Assembly: GCF_014656475.1 (NCBI RefSeq)
Contig: NZ_BNCM01000016.1
Coordinates: 1 to 64,000 of the forward strand
Source: Sinomonas cellulolyticus
Lineage (GTDB): Bacteria; Actinomycetota; Actinomycetes; Actinomycetales; Micrococcaceae
DNA: 64,000 nt
Reading direction: 5' to 3'
Shown here one piece after another: positions 31,292 to 39,919 of this stretch (the first letter of the stretch is position 1; each line of letters opens with the position of its first letter). The position numbers and the translations under genes are program-made. The notes under the pieces are model-generated. The model saw only the letters and a program-made list of their open reading frames with translations. It did no database searches and had not been told where the DNA came from.

Positions 31292-32641
31292 ATGGCGCGC
31301 GTGCCCGCCGCGGCGCAGGCCGCAGCGGTCCCACAGCAGGTGCGGCGGTGGCACCTCGCCGTCGTCGCCGCTTACGCGGCGAGCGGCCTCGCCTTCTCAA
31401 GCTGGGTCTCGCGCGTCCCGGCCCTCAGGACCGACCTGGACCTCACGCCCGGCGGCGTGGGCCTGCTGCTGCTGTGCATGACGCTGGCCTCCTTCGCGTC
31501 CGTCTCGGCCTCGGGCCTCATCGTCATCCGGCTCGGATCCGCCCGCACCATCCAGACCGGATCGGTGCTGGTCGGGGCCGGCCTCGTGCTCCTGGGGCTC
31601 GGTGCGAGCGTGGCCCGGGCTCCCGTGGTCGCCGCGGCGGGCTTCGCGGTGATCGGGCTTGGGACGGCGAGCTGGAACACCGCCTCGAACGTCGAGGGCG
31701 CCGCCGTGGAACGTGCGCTGAAGCGCTTCATCATGCCGAGGCTCCACGGCTCGTTCAGTATCGGCACCGTGGCCGGCGCGGTCCTCGGCGCGTGGGCCGC
31801 CGCGGCCTCCGTGCCGCTCGCGTGGCACCTCGGGATCGCCGGGGTCGTGGTGGCCGGCGCGGTGGTCACCGCCGGCACGTTCCTGCGGGCTGACATCGCG
31901 CGGCGCGACCGGGAGGCGGGCAGGTCTCTTGGAAGCGCCCAGACGCACGACGGCGAGCGGGGCACCGCCGGCGAGCGGGCGCCGTCGTCCGTGCTCGCCA
32001 CAGCAGAAGGCGAGCCGGGGACGGTTGGCGCGCGAGGAGCGGTGGCCCCGGGCGGCCGGGCCCAGGTGGCGGCGGCATGGCGCGATCGCCGCACGGTCCT
32101 GCTCGGCGTCATGGTGCTGGGACTTGCGCTCGCCGAGGGTGCCGCGGGGGACTGGGTCGCGCTCGCACTCGCAGACGGCTACGGGGTCTCCCAGGCCACG
32201 GGCGCGGCCGGGTACAGCGTGTTCGTGTGCGCCATGGCCGCTGGCCGCTTCCTCGGCACCCCCGTGCTCAACCGCCACGGGCGGGTCACCGCCTTGCGGG
32301 CGTGCGGGGTCCTCGCGCTCGTGGGGCTCGCGACGTTCGTGCTCGCGCCGGCGCTGTGGCTCGCGTTCGCGGGCCTCGTCGTGTGGGGCCTCGGCGCGTC
32401 GCTCGGATTCCCGGTGGGCATGTCCGCAGCCGCGGACGACCCGGTGCATGCGGCCGCCAGGGTCTCGGTCGTCTCGACCATCGGCTACGGCGCGTTCCTC
32501 TGCGGGCCGCCGCTGCTGGGCTTCGTCGCCGAGTTCACGGGCGTGCGGTACTCGCTTCTGACCGTGCTGCTGTTCGTCGTGGTCTCGGTGGTGCTGGCCG
32601 GGCAGGCGGCGCGCAGGGCGGGCATCCCGGCCACCGCCTAA
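31292..32641 (+). CDS. MFS transporter
   Basis: A 449-residue transporter with 12 predicted helices and a long polar loop (about 205-260, rich in Gly/Glu/Arg) between the halves. Early sequence WHLAVVAAYAASGLAFSSWV and SRVPALRTDLDLTPGGVGLL resembles the YbjJ-type MFS group. Substrate unknown. ATG 9 bp after the HadB-like stop, so it is likely part of that operon. Its stop codon TAA provides the first bases of the TAAGCT box for murB. Confidence 0.85.
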   Translation: MARVPAAAQAAAVPQQVRRWHLAVVAAYAASGLAFSSWVSRVPALRTDLDLTPGGVGLLLLCMTLASFASVSASGLIVIRLGSARTIQTGSVLVGAGLVLLGLGASVARAPVVAAAGFAVIGLGTASWNTASNVEGAAVERALKRFIMPRLHGSFSIGTVAGAVLGAWAAAASVPLAWHLGIAGVVVAGAVVTAGTFLRADIARRDREAGRSLGSAQTHDGERGTAGERAPSSVLATAEGEPGTVGARGAVAPGGRAQVAAAWRDRRTVLLGVMVLGLALAEGAAGDWVALALADGYGVSQATGAAGYSVFVCAMAAGRFLGTPVLNRHGRVTALRACGVLALVGLATFVLAPALWLAFAGLVVWGLGASLGFPVGMSAAADDPVHAAARVSVVSTIGYGAFLCGPPLLGFVAEFTGVRYSLLTVLLFVVVSVVLAGQAARRAGIPATA

Positions 32642-32644
32642 GCT
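32639..32644 (+). promoter_or_regulatory. -10 box of murB inside the upstream stop codon
   Basis: TAAGCT overlaps the TAA stop of the MFS gene and ends 6 nt before the murB GTG, consistent with an extra leaderless promoter. Confidence 0.45.
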
Positions 32645-32650
32645 GGACGG

Positions 32651-33715
32651 GTGAGCCAGACCCTCCTGTCGTCCCTGACCACCTCCGCCGTGGGCGGCCC
32701 CGCAGCCCGGTTCGAGGTGGCGCGCACCGAGGCCGAGATCATCGACGCCGTGCGCACCGCGGACGCCGCGGGCGAACCGCTGCTCATCATCTCCGGCGGG
32801 TCGAACCTCATCGTCTCCGACGACGGCTACCCCGGCACGGTCCTGAAGATCGCGTCGGAGGGCCTCGAGGTCAACTCTGCCGACTCGTGCGGTGGCGTCT
32901 CGGTCCAGGTCCAGGCCGGCCACCCGTGGGATGCCCTCGTCGAGCACGCGGTCCATCATGCCTGGAGCGGAGTCGAGGCCCTCTCGGGCATCCCGGGCTC
33001 GGCGGGTGCCACCCCCGTCCAGAACGTGGGCGCCTACGGGCAGGACGTGTCCCAGACCATCTGGCAGGTCCGCACCTGGGACCGCGAGGCCGGAGCGGTG
33101 CGGACGTTCGTGCCGTCCGAGCTGACGTTCGGCTACCGCGACTCGATCCTCAAGCGGACCACGGTGGACGGCTCCCCGCGGTATGTGGTACTCACGGTGG
33201 AGTTCCAGCTGGCCCTCGGCCGCATGGGCGCTCCCGTCCGGTATGCGGAGCTGGCCAGGGCGCTCGGTGTCGAGCAGGGCCAGCGTGCCTACGCGACGGA
33301 CGTGCGCCGCGAGGTGCTGCGCCTGCGCGCGTCCAAGGGCATGGTGCTCGATCCGGCGGACCGGGACACCTATTCGACGGGCTCATTCTTCACCAACCCC
33401 GTGCTCACCGAGGCCGAGGCAGCCGCGCTGCCCGAGGGTGCGCCGCGCTACCCGGCGGGGGAGGGGCTCGTGAAGACCTCCGCTGCGTGGCTGATCGACC
33501 ACGCGGGCTTCCCCAAGGGATACGGCCTCGCCCCGGACAGCGTCTCGGGAGGCCGCGCATCCCTCTCCACCAAGCACACTCTCGCCCTGACCAACCGCGG
33601 CGACGCGAGCGCCAAGGACCTCCTGGCCCTGGCCCGCGAGGTGCGGGACGGTGTGCGTGCGCGGTTCGGGATCGAGCTGCACAACGAGCCGCTCCTCATC
33701 GGGCTCGAACTGTGA
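32651..33715 (+). CDS. murB: UDP-N-acetylenolpyruvoylglucosamine reductase MurB
   Basis: A 354-residue FAD enzyme that reduces UDP-GlcNAc-enolpyruvate to UDP-MurNAc in peptidoglycan synthesis. FAD-binding sequence LLIISGGSNLIVSDDGYPGT, then SGVEALSGIPGSAGATPVQN and VGAYGQDVSQTI; FGYRDSILKR holds the conserved Tyr/Arg; DRDTYSTGSFFTNPVL carries the catalytic Ser; the C-terminus has KTSAAWLIDHAGFPKGYG and LHNEPLLIG. Type I MurB length. The stop overlaps the TetR start (GTGA). Confidence 0.96.
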   Translation: MSQTLLSSLTTSAVGGPAARFEVARTEAEIIDAVRTADAAGEPLLIISGGSNLIVSDDGYPGTVLKIASEGLEVNSADSCGGVSVQVQAGHPWDALVEHAVHHAWSGVEALSGIPGSAGATPVQNVGAYGQDVSQTIWQVRTWDREAGAVRTFVPSELTFGYRDSILKRTTVDGSPRYVVLTVEFQLALGRMGAPVRYAELARALGVEQGQRAYATDVRREVLRLRASKGMVLDPADRDTYSTGSFFTNPVLTEAEAAALPEGAPRYPAGEGLVKTSAAWLIDHAGFPKGYGLAPDSVSGGRASLSTKHTLALTNRGDASAKDLLALAREVRDGVRARFGIELHNEPLLIGLEL

Positions 33716-34404
33716 CCGACGCTGCCGAGCAGGACGCTGCCCGCCGTCTCGCCGTCGCCGCAACCGCCGTGCGCCTCTACGCCGAGCACGGGTACGAGGC
33801 GACGAGCGCCGACCAGATCGCGGCCGCCGCTGGCCTGTCCAGGAGCACCTTCTTCCGCCAGTTCCGCTCGAAGGAGGACGTGGTCTTCGCCGACCACGAC
33901 ACTCTGCTCGAACAGGCGCAGGCCTTCCTCGCCGAGCCCCACGACGACCCGTGGGAGGCCGTGTGCCGGGCCGCCGGCCTCGTCTTCGGGCACTTCGCCT
34001 CGCTCGGGGAACTCGCACACCTGCGCTACCAAGTGGTCAACCGCGTTCCGAGCCTGCGCGACAAGGAGCTCGTGACGACCTTCCGCTATGAACGGCTCTT
34101 CCAGCGGTACCTGCGGCAGGCGGTGCCCGGGCTGCCTGCCCTGGACGCGGTGCGCTTCGCCTCGACCGTCATCGCCACCCACAACTACTGCCTCCGCGGA
34201 CTGATGCGCGGGGAGGACGGCTTCGACGCCGCCCGCCTCACGGCGGAGCTCGACGCCGTGCGGCGCCTGTACGGCGTGGGACCGGGTCCCCGTGCGGGCG
34301 CGGCCGACCGGCGCGACGACCTCGTCGTGGCGGTCTTCCCGCGCTCCGCGGACCCGGCCGGCGTGGCACAGAAGGTCAGGGAAGCGCTCGAGGGCCGTCC
34401 CTGA
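33712..34404 (+). CDS. TetR family regulator of the adjacent fatty-acid operon
   Basis: A 230-residue TetR repressor. The N-terminal HTH (about 8-55) includes YAEHGYEATSADQIAAAAGL and SRSTFFRQFRSKEDVVFAD. The ligand domain has HFASLGELAHLRYQVVNRVP and a helical C-terminus. GTG start overlaps the murB stop by 4 bp. It stands directly before the beta-oxidation-type operon, whose promoter carries two palindromes; the natural ligand is therefore probably an acyl-CoA or fatty acid. The reading frame is open far upstream through murB and the MFS gene, which is not coding there. Confidence 0.9.
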   Translation: MTDAAEQDAARRLAVAATAVRLYAEHGYEATSADQIAAAAGLSRSTFFRQFRSKEDVVFADHDTLLEQAQAFLAEPHDDPWEAVCRAAGLVFGHFASLGELAHLRYQVVNRVPSLRDKELVTTFRYERLFQRYLRQAVPGLPALDAVRFASTVIATHNYCLRGLMRGEDGFDAARLTAELDAVRRLYGVGPGPRAGAADRRDDLVVAVFPRSADPAGVAQKVREALEGRP

Positions 34405-34430
34405 GGACCCGCCATAGGCTGGGCGCCAGC

Positions 34431-34445
34431 TGAAACTCCGTTTCA
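34431..34445. promoter_or_regulatory. Operator box 1, probably for the TetR regulator
   Basis: TGAAAC-TCC-GTTTCA, a perfect 6-bp inverted repeat around 3 bp, immediately upstream of the -35 element. Centre at 34438. Confidence 0.8.
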
Positions 34446-34446
34446 C

Positions 34447-34476
34447 TTGACGTGAGACTCAGTTTCACGCTTACAT
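34447..34476 (+). promoter_or_regulatory. Promoter of the fatty-acid degradation operon
   Basis: TTGACG (34447-34452) and TTACAT (34471-34476) with an 18-bp spacer. The -10 ends 6 nt before the GTG start at 34483, so the operon mRNA is probably leaderless. Both operator boxes flank or fill the -35/-10 region. Confidence 0.75.
34453..34467. promoter_or_regulatory. Operator box 2, probably for the TetR regulator
   Basis: TGAGAC-TCA-GTTTCA, same half-sites as box 1 with one change, lying wholly in the promoter spacer. Its centre (34460) is 22 bp from box 1, about two helical turns, so two dimers could bind on one face. Confidence 0.8.
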
Positions 34477-34482
34477 GGGCAT

Positions 34483-35625
34483 GTGTCCCACACCACGCTT
34501 GCCTCCCCGACGCCCGCCGCTCCCGCCACGCCCGCGCCCGTCCGTTCGGTCGGCGTCATCGGAGCCGGCCTCATGGCCAGCCAGCTGGCCATGCTCTTCG
34601 CCCAGCAGCTCCGCGTGCCGGTGACCATGAGCGACCTCTCGGCAGAGCGGGTCGAGGCTGCCCTCGCCGGCATCCGGTCCCGCCTCGAGCGGGCCGAGTC
34701 CAGGGGCCGTCTGGCGCAGGGGGAGGCGGACGAGATCGCCGCGCTCGTGACCGGCACCACGGACCCGGCGGACTTCGCCGGCTGCGACGCCGTCATCGAG
34801 GCCGTCTTCGAGGAGCTCGCCGTCAAGCGCCAGGTCTTCGCGGCGGCCGAGGCCCACATCGCGCCGGACGCGCTCCTGCTGACCAACACCTCCTCGCTCT
34901 CGGTCCTGGCCATGGCGGAGGGCCTCGCGCACCCGGAGCGTGTGGTCGGCTTCCACTTCTTCAACCCCGTCGCGGTCCTGCCCCTCCTCGAGCTCGTGCG
35001 CACCCCGGTCGCGTCCGACAAGGCCATGTCCCGAGCCATGGAGCTCGCGGCCGCGCTCGGCAAGACGGCGGTCCAGGTCGCCGATGCCCCGGGCTTCGTG
35101 GTGAACCGGCTCCTCACGCGGCTCTTCGCTGAGGTCCTGGCCGAGATCGAGGCAACCGCCGAGGCGGGAGGCGACCCGATCGCCGTCGACCGCGCGCTCG
35201 GCGCGTGGAACCTGCCGATGACCCCGCTGACCCTCATCGACTACATCGGCACCGCGGTGCAGCAGCACATCTGTGCCACGATGCATGCCGCGTACCCCGA
35301 CCGGTTCCCCCTCTCGCCGTGGCTCGCTGCCGCCGCGGACGCCGGGGTGAAGCGCCTGCTCGCGGCCGACGGCGGCCTCGCGCCCGACGCGGCAGACCTC
35401 CTGACGCGTTCGGTCGCCGCTCTTACGCCGCCCGGTGCCGCCCAGGGTGAGCCCGTAGACCAGCGCCGGGTCCTCGAGCGCGTCCGCGCCGCCCTCGCGG
35501 AAGAGGCCGGCATCATGCTCTCCGAGGGGGTCGTGGCATCGGATGAGGACATCGACCGCTGCATGGTGCTCGGCGCCAACTACCCCGCCGGTGGCCTCAC
35601 CCCCCTCCTCGAACCCCAGTCCTGA
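34483..35625 (+). CDS. 3-hydroxyacyl-CoA dehydrogenase
   Basis: A 380-residue NAD-dependent dehydrogenase for the third step of beta-oxidation. The Rossmann fold begins VRSVGVIGAGLMASQLAMLF; ADFAGCDAVIEAVFEELAVK and TNTSSLSVLAMAE follow. Catalytic His lies in ERVVGFHFFNPVAVLPLLEL, and DAPGFVVNRLLTRLFAE starts the helical dimer domain (about 205 onward). There is no enoyl-CoA hydratase domain. GTG start with no ribosome-binding site but a -10 box 6 nt upstream. First gene of a four-gene operon (dehydrogenase, acyl-CoA dehydrogenase, ligase, thiolase) under the TetR-type operator. Confidence 0.92.
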   Translation: MSHTTLASPTPAAPATPAPVRSVGVIGAGLMASQLAMLFAQQLRVPVTMSDLSAERVEAALAGIRSRLERAESRGRLAQGEADEIAALVTGTTDPADFAGCDAVIEAVFEELAVKRQVFAAAEAHIAPDALLLTNTSSLSVLAMAEGLAHPERVVGFHFFNPVAVLPLLELVRTPVASDKAMSRAMELAAALGKTAVQVADAPGFVVNRLLTRLFAEVLAEIEATAEAGGDPIAVDRALGAWNLPMTPLTLIDYIGTAVQQHICATMHAAYPDRFPLSPWLAAAADAGVKRLLAADGGLAPDAADLLTRSVAALTPPGAAQGEPVDQRRVLERVRAALAEEAGIMLSEGVVASDEDIDRCMVLGANYPAGGLTPLLEPQS

Positions 35626-35666
35626 CTCCCTGACCGATCACCGCTCATCGCCTCCGAAGGATCCCC

Positions 35667-36848
35667 ATGCCTGACTACGACGTCTCCGCCGCCCTCGACA
35701 CGGACTACTACTCAGTCTTCGCCGACCTCCCCGCCGAGGACCGGGCCCACTGGGAGCGTGCCCGAAGCTTCAGCGACGAGGCCCTGCCCCAGATGAACGA
35801 GTACTGGGACCGCGCGGAGTACCCGCTCCACCTGGTCAAGCGGATGGGGGAGCTGAACCTGCTCGCGGACGGCATCGAGGTGCCGGGCCTCGAACCGATG
35901 AGCCCCCTCGCGGCAGGCCTGGTGAACATGGAGATCTCCCGCGGCGACGGCTCCCTCGGCACGGTCGTGGCCGTCCAGGGCGGCCTGGCCCTGCGCTCGA
36001 TCGCCTTCCACGGCTCGGCGGAGCAGAAGGAGCGGTGGCTCGGGCCGCTCGCCCGCGGCGAGGAGCTCGGCTCGTTCGCCCTGACCGAGCCGGACCACGG
36101 CTCAGACTCGGTCTCCCTCGAGACGACTGCCCGCCTGGTCGGGGACGAGTGGGTCCTCGACGGCGAGAAGAAGTGGATCGGCAACGGCGCCTCCGGCGGC
36201 GTGACGGTGGTGTGGGCCCGCGACGAGGAGGGCAATGTGCGCGGCTTCCTGGTCGAGCAGGACGCCCCCGGCTATGAGGCCGAGGTGATCGAGGGCAAGG
36301 GATCCCTCCGCGCCATCCACCAGGCCCGCATCCGCCTCGAGGGCGTCCGGATTCCCCAGGCCAACGTCCTCCCCGGGGCCAAGACGTTCAAGGACACCTC
36401 GAAGGTGCTCGTGGCCACCCGCCTCGGCGTCGCGTGGTCGGCGCTCGGCCACGCCACCGCGGCGTACGAGGCGGCCGTGAACTACGCCGGCCAGCGGGTC
36501 CAGTTCGGCAAGCCCCTCGCGAAGTTCCAGCTCGTCCAGGACCGCCTCGCCCAGATGCTCGCCGAGCTCACGAGCATGCAGCTGCACTGCGTCCATCTCG
36601 CCCGGCTCGACGCCGAGGGCAGGATGCAACCCACCCAGGCGTCCATGGCCAAGTACCACAACACCCGCAAGGCCCGGGCCATCGCGTCAACGGCCCGGGA
36701 CCTGCTCGGCGGCAACGGCATCCTCCTCGAGAACCACGTGGTGCGGCACATGATGGACATCGAGTCGATCCACACCTACGAGGGCACCGAGAGCGTGCAG
36801 GCCCTCCTGATCGGCCGCGACGTGACCGGCATGAGCGCCTTCGCCTGA
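35667..36848 (+). CDS. Acyl-CoA dehydrogenase
   Basis: A 393-residue FAD enzyme. FALTEPDHGSDSVSLETTAR and WVLDGEKKWIGNGASGGVTV are the FAD-binding middle domain; VQFGKPLAKFQLVQDRLAQM and RDLLGGNGILLENHVVRHMM are the C-terminal FAD/dimer motifs. The likely catalytic base is E372 in SIHTYEGTESVQALLIG, placed as in the glutaryl/short-chain group; family overall resembles glutaryl-CoA-type dehydrogenases. It oxidises acyl-CoA to enoyl-CoA and passes electrons to ETF. GAAGGA precedes the ATG; 41 bp after the upstream gene. Confidence 0.93.
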   Translation: MPDYDVSAALDTDYYSVFADLPAEDRAHWERARSFSDEALPQMNEYWDRAEYPLHLVKRMGELNLLADGIEVPGLEPMSPLAAGLVNMEISRGDGSLGTVVAVQGGLALRSIAFHGSAEQKERWLGPLARGEELGSFALTEPDHGSDSVSLETTARLVGDEWVLDGEKKWIGNGASGGVTVVWARDEEGNVRGFLVEQDAPGYEAEVIEGKGSLRAIHQARIRLEGVRIPQANVLPGAKTFKDTSKVLVATRLGVAWSALGHATAAYEAAVNYAGQRVQFGKPLAKFQLVQDRLAQMLAELTSMQLHCVHLARLDAEGRMQPTQASMAKYHNTRKARAIASTARDLLGGNGILLENHVVRHMMDIESIHTYEGTESVQALLIGRDVTGMSAFA

Positions 36849-36868
36849 GGCGAGGAGGAGAGACCCCG

Positions 36869-38542
36869 ATGCAGGCCAACTACTCAGCACTCACCCCGCT
36901 GCGGTTCCTCGAGCGCTCGGCCGCCGTCTTCCCCGACCGGACGGCGATCGAGCACGGTTCCCGCAGCTACACCTACGCCGAGTTCGCTGCGGAGGCCCAG
37001 CGTCTCGCCAAGGCGCTCAGGGCACGCATCGCCCCCGGTGACCGCGTGGCCTTCCTGGCCCCCAATGTCCCGGAGCTGCTGATCGCGCATTTCGCCGTAC
37101 CCCTCGCGGGCGGCGTGCTCGTAGCGCTCAACACCCGCCTCGCGGCCCACGAGGTGAAGTACATCCTCGAGCACTCCGAGGCTGCGCTCCTGTTCGCGGA
37201 CGCGGAGCTGCTCGCCACGGTCGACGGCGTCGCGGAGCTCGGCGGTCCGGCCGCCGAGGTGCCGGTCGTCGTCATTCGCGATGCCGAGGCCGGCGCGGCT
37301 ACCGGCGCCGCGGCGGCCACCGCGCCGGCGGCCACCGCGCCGGCGACCGGCGCGCCCGGGGATGCGGCCGGCGTCGTGCGCGAGCTGTACGCCGACCTCC
37401 TCACGGGCGCCCCCGAGGGGCCTGACCTGCCGTGGAGCGTGGACGACGAGAAGTCGCCCATCACGCTCAACTACACCTCCGGAACCACGGGCAAGCCCAA
37501 GGGCGTGCTCTACTCGCACCGCGGCGCCTACCTCAACGCGCTCGGCGAGGCACACCACCAGGGCTTCGACGGGGCGACCCGCTACCTGTGGACGCTGCCG
37601 ATGTTCCACTGCAACGGCTGGTGCACGCCCTGGGCGGTCACGGCGGCGGCAGGCACCCACGTATGCCTCCGCGCCGTGCGGCCCGGGCCCGTGTGGGCCG
37701 CGCTCGACGACGGCGTGACCCACCTCTGCGGAGCCCCCACCGTATGCTCGATCATCGCGGATGCCGACGAGGCGCACGTCCTCGTCTCACCGCTCAGGAT
37801 CACGACGGCGGGAGCACCGCCGTCGCCCACCATCATCCGCCGCCTCTCCGACCTCGGAGTGCAGGTGGTGCACGTGTACGGACTGACCGAGGTCTACGGG
37901 CCCTACACGATCTGCGAGTACCAGACGGCGTGGGACGGGCTCCCCGCCGACGAGCGCGCCGCGAAGCTGTCCCGTCAGGGCGTGGGCATGGTCCAGGCCG
38001 AGACCGCCAGGGTCGTGGAGGTCGGGGCGGTCGACGGGCTGAAGGATGTCCCGGCGGACGGCGAGACCCTCGGCGAGATCGTCCTGCGCGGCAACAACGT
38101 GATGCTCGGCTACTACAAGGATCCGGAGGCGACCGAGCGGGCGTTCGCCGGCGGCTGGTTCCACACGGGAGACCTCGGCGTTATGCACCCGGACGGGTAC
38201 ATCCAGCTCAAGGACCGGGCCAAGGACATTGTGATCTCCGGCGGCGAGAACATCTCGACGATCGAGGTGGAGCAGGCCATCGTCTCGCACCCCGAGGTCC
38301 TCGACGTGGCCGTGATCGGGATGCCGGACGCGCGCTGGGGCGAACGGCCCGTGGCCTTCGTGGTCCGCGCGAGCGCGTCACAGCTCACCGCGGAGACCCT
38401 GTCCGGCCATGTCCGCGGCCTGCTGGCCGGGTTCAAGGTCCCGCGCGAGATCCACTTCACCGACGAGCTGCCCAAGACCTCCACGGGCAAGACACTCAAG
38501 CACGAGCTGCGCGCCCTTGCGGCAGCGGAAGGAGCCCGATGA
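36869..38542 (+). CDS. Acyl-CoA synthetase (AMP-forming ligase)
   Basis: A 557-residue adenylate-forming enzyme activating a fatty acid to its CoA ester. The P-loop is ITLNYTSGTTGKPKGVLYSH; then GAPPSPTIIRRLSDLGVQVV and HVYGLTEVYGPYTICEYQTA; the C-domain has GWFHTGDLGVMHPDGYIQLK, DRAKDIVISGGENISTIEVE and catalytic Lys in ELPKTSTGKTLKHELR. An Ala/Thr/Pro/Gly-rich insert of about 30 residues lies at about 140-168, encoded by low-complexity DNA (37288-37370). GAGGAGGAGAG precedes the ATG. Its stop overlaps the thiolase start (ATGA). Resembles medium-chain/methylmercaptopropionate-type ligases. Confidence 0.92.
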   Translation: MQANYSALTPLRFLERSAAVFPDRTAIEHGSRSYTYAEFAAEAQRLAKALRARIAPGDRVAFLAPNVPELLIAHFAVPLAGGVLVALNTRLAAHEVKYILEHSEAALLFADAELLATVDGVAELGGPAAEVPVVVIRDAEAGAATGAAAATAPAATAPATGAPGDAAGVVRELYADLLTGAPEGPDLPWSVDDEKSPITLNYTSGTTGKPKGVLYSHRGAYLNALGEAHHQGFDGATRYLWTLPMFHCNGWCTPWAVTAAAGTHVCLRAVRPGPVWAALDDGVTHLCGAPTVCSIIADADEAHVLVSPLRITTAGAPPSPTIIRRLSDLGVQVVHVYGLTEVYGPYTICEYQTAWDGLPADERAAKLSRQGVGMVQAETARVVEVGAVDGLKDVPADGETLGEIVLRGNNVMLGYYKDPEATERAFAGGWFHTGDLGVMHPDGYIQLKDRAKDIVISGGENISTIEVEQAIVSHPEVLDVAVIGMPDARWGERPVAFVVRASASQLTAETLSGHVRGLLAGFKVPREIHFTDELPKTSTGKTLKHELRALAAAEGAR

Positions 38543-39855
38543 CCGAGACCCAGAATGCCAGCACAGGTGGCCGCCCCGATGGCCAGGGACATGACCCCTC
38601 AACGCAGGCACATGCCCCCACAACGCAGGGACATGACCCCACAACGATGAGGGGTCACGTCCCTGCGCGGAATGCCCCTGACGACGTCGTCATCGTCGGA
38701 GCCGCACGCACACCCCAGGGCAAGCTCCTCGGGCAGCTCTCCGCGCTGTCCGCGGTCGAGCTGGGCGGCGCGGCCATCGCCGGGGCACTCGGACGCGCGG
38801 GCGTCCCGGCCGAGGACGTGGACGCGGTCATCATGGGCCACGTCCTCCAGGGCGGCGCCGGCCAGAACCCGGCGCGGCAGTCGGCGGTTGCGGCGGGCAT
38901 CCCGCTCACGGCCCCGGCCATCACCGTCAACAAGGTCTGCCTCTCGGGCCTCTCCGCCGTCATCGAAGCGGCGCGGATGCTGCGGCTCGGCGAGGCGGCC
39001 GTCGTCGTGGCAGGGGGCCAGGAATCCATGAGCCAGGCGCCGAGGCTCCTGGGCGGCACCCGCACCGGCTCGGCGTACGGGCCGATGGAGCTCGTGGACT
39101 CGACGGCCCACGACGGCCTCACGGACGCGTTCGACCACGAGGCCATGGGGCTCGCGACCGACAGGGCCAACGCCGCTCTCGGCCTCACACGCGAGACCGC
39201 CGACGCTGTCGCAGCAGCCTCGCACGTGCGGGCCGGCACCGCCCAGGCTGCAGGGGTCTGGGCCGAGGAGATCATTCCGGTGAAGGTCCCCCAGCGCAAG
39301 GGCGCGGTGCTCGAGGTGTCCGAGGACGAGGGCATCCGGCCCGACTCGACCCCGGAGACGCTCGCGAAGCTGCGGCCGGCCTTCTCGGCGGACGGGACGG
39401 TGACCGCGGGCAATGCATCGCCCATCTCGGACGGCGCCTCCGCGGTGGTACTGACGACCCGCGCGGAAGCCGAGCGGCGCGGCTTGGAGGCGCTCGCCGT
39501 CGTGCGGGCGCACGGCCAGATCGCCGGGCCGGACACGAGCCTGCCCGACAAGCCCGCGCAGGCCATCGGCGCGGCGCTGGCACGCGAGGGCTGGGCCGCC
39601 GGCGAGCTCGACATCGTGGAGATCAACGAGGCGTTCGCCACCGTCGCGGCGCACTCGGCAGATCTCCTCGGCGTGCCCATGGACCGCGTCAACGTCAACG
39701 GCGGGGCCATCGCGATCGGGCACCCGATCGGTGCCTCGGGTGCCCGGGTGGTCGTCACAGCGGTGCACGAGCTCCTGAGGCGCGGCTCCGGCCGGGCGGC
39801 CGTGGCGCTCTGCGGCGGCGGCGGACAGGGCGACGCACTGCTCCTCGAGCGCTGA
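38539..39855 (+). CDS. Acetyl-CoA acetyltransferase (thiolase) with repeat-derived N-terminal extension
   Basis: A 438-residue thiolase. Core starts at about 48 with DDVVIVGAARTPQGKL. The nucleophilic Cys is C134 in TVNKVCLSGLSAVIEAA; EINEAFATVAAHSADLL, NVNGGAIAIGHPIGASGAR (catalytic His) and ALCGGGGQGDALLLE (second Cys) follow. It cleaves 3-ketoacyl-CoA or condenses acetyl-CoA. Residues 10-44 are an unusual His/Asp/Pro-rich stretch with three 7-residue repeats (QGHDPST, QAHAPTT, QGHDPTT), encoded by the repeat cluster 38584-38667. The ATG at 38539 has AAGGAG and overlaps the ligase stop, so the extension should be translated. Confidence 0.93.
   Translation: MTETQNASTGGRPDGQGHDPSTQAHAPTTQGHDPTTMRGHVPARNAPDDVVIVGAARTPQGKLLGQLSALSAVELGGAAIAGALGRAGVPAEDVDAVIMGHVLQGGAGQNPARQSAVAAGIPLTAPAITVNKVCLSGLSAVIEAARMLRLGEAAVVVAGGQESMSQAPRLLGGTRTGSAYGPMELVDSTAHDGLTDAFDHEAMGLATDRANAALGLTRETADAVAAASHVRAGTAQAAGVWAEEIIPVKVPQRKGAVLEVSEDEGIRPDSTPETLAKLRPAFSADGTVTAGNASPISDGASAVVLTTRAEAERRGLEALAVVRAHGQIAGPDTSLPDKPAQAIGAALAREGWAAGELDIVEINEAFATVAAHSADLLGVPMDRVNVNGGAIAIGHPIGASGARVVVTAVHELLRRGSGRAAVALCGGGGQGDALLLER
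38584..38667. repeat. REP-like repeat cluster inside the thiolase gene
   Basis: Three 21-bp direct repeats start at 38584, 38605 and 38626, followed by an inverted partial copy (38647-38667). The third copy and the inverted copy form a hairpin with 15-bp arms (38626-38640 and 38651-38665, one mismatch) and a 10-nt loop. All units are multiples of three and stay in frame. Confidence 0.88.
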
Positions 39856-39907
39856 CTCCTCCCGGTGTTGGGTACGGATGCGGACGGCATCTGTCCCCTT
39901 GCCGCGC

Positions 39908-39913
39908 GATGAT
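39908..39913 (+). promoter_or_regulatory. Possible -10 box of a leaderless promoter
   Basis: GATGAT ends 6 nt before the ATG of the winged-helix gene. First base departs from TANNNT, so support is moderate. Confidence 0.35.
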
Positions 39914-39919
39914 GGCCTC

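Noticed and set aside
38584..38667. CRISPR-like array
   Set aside because: Units are contiguous without spacers, lie inside a coding gene, and no cas genes are present.
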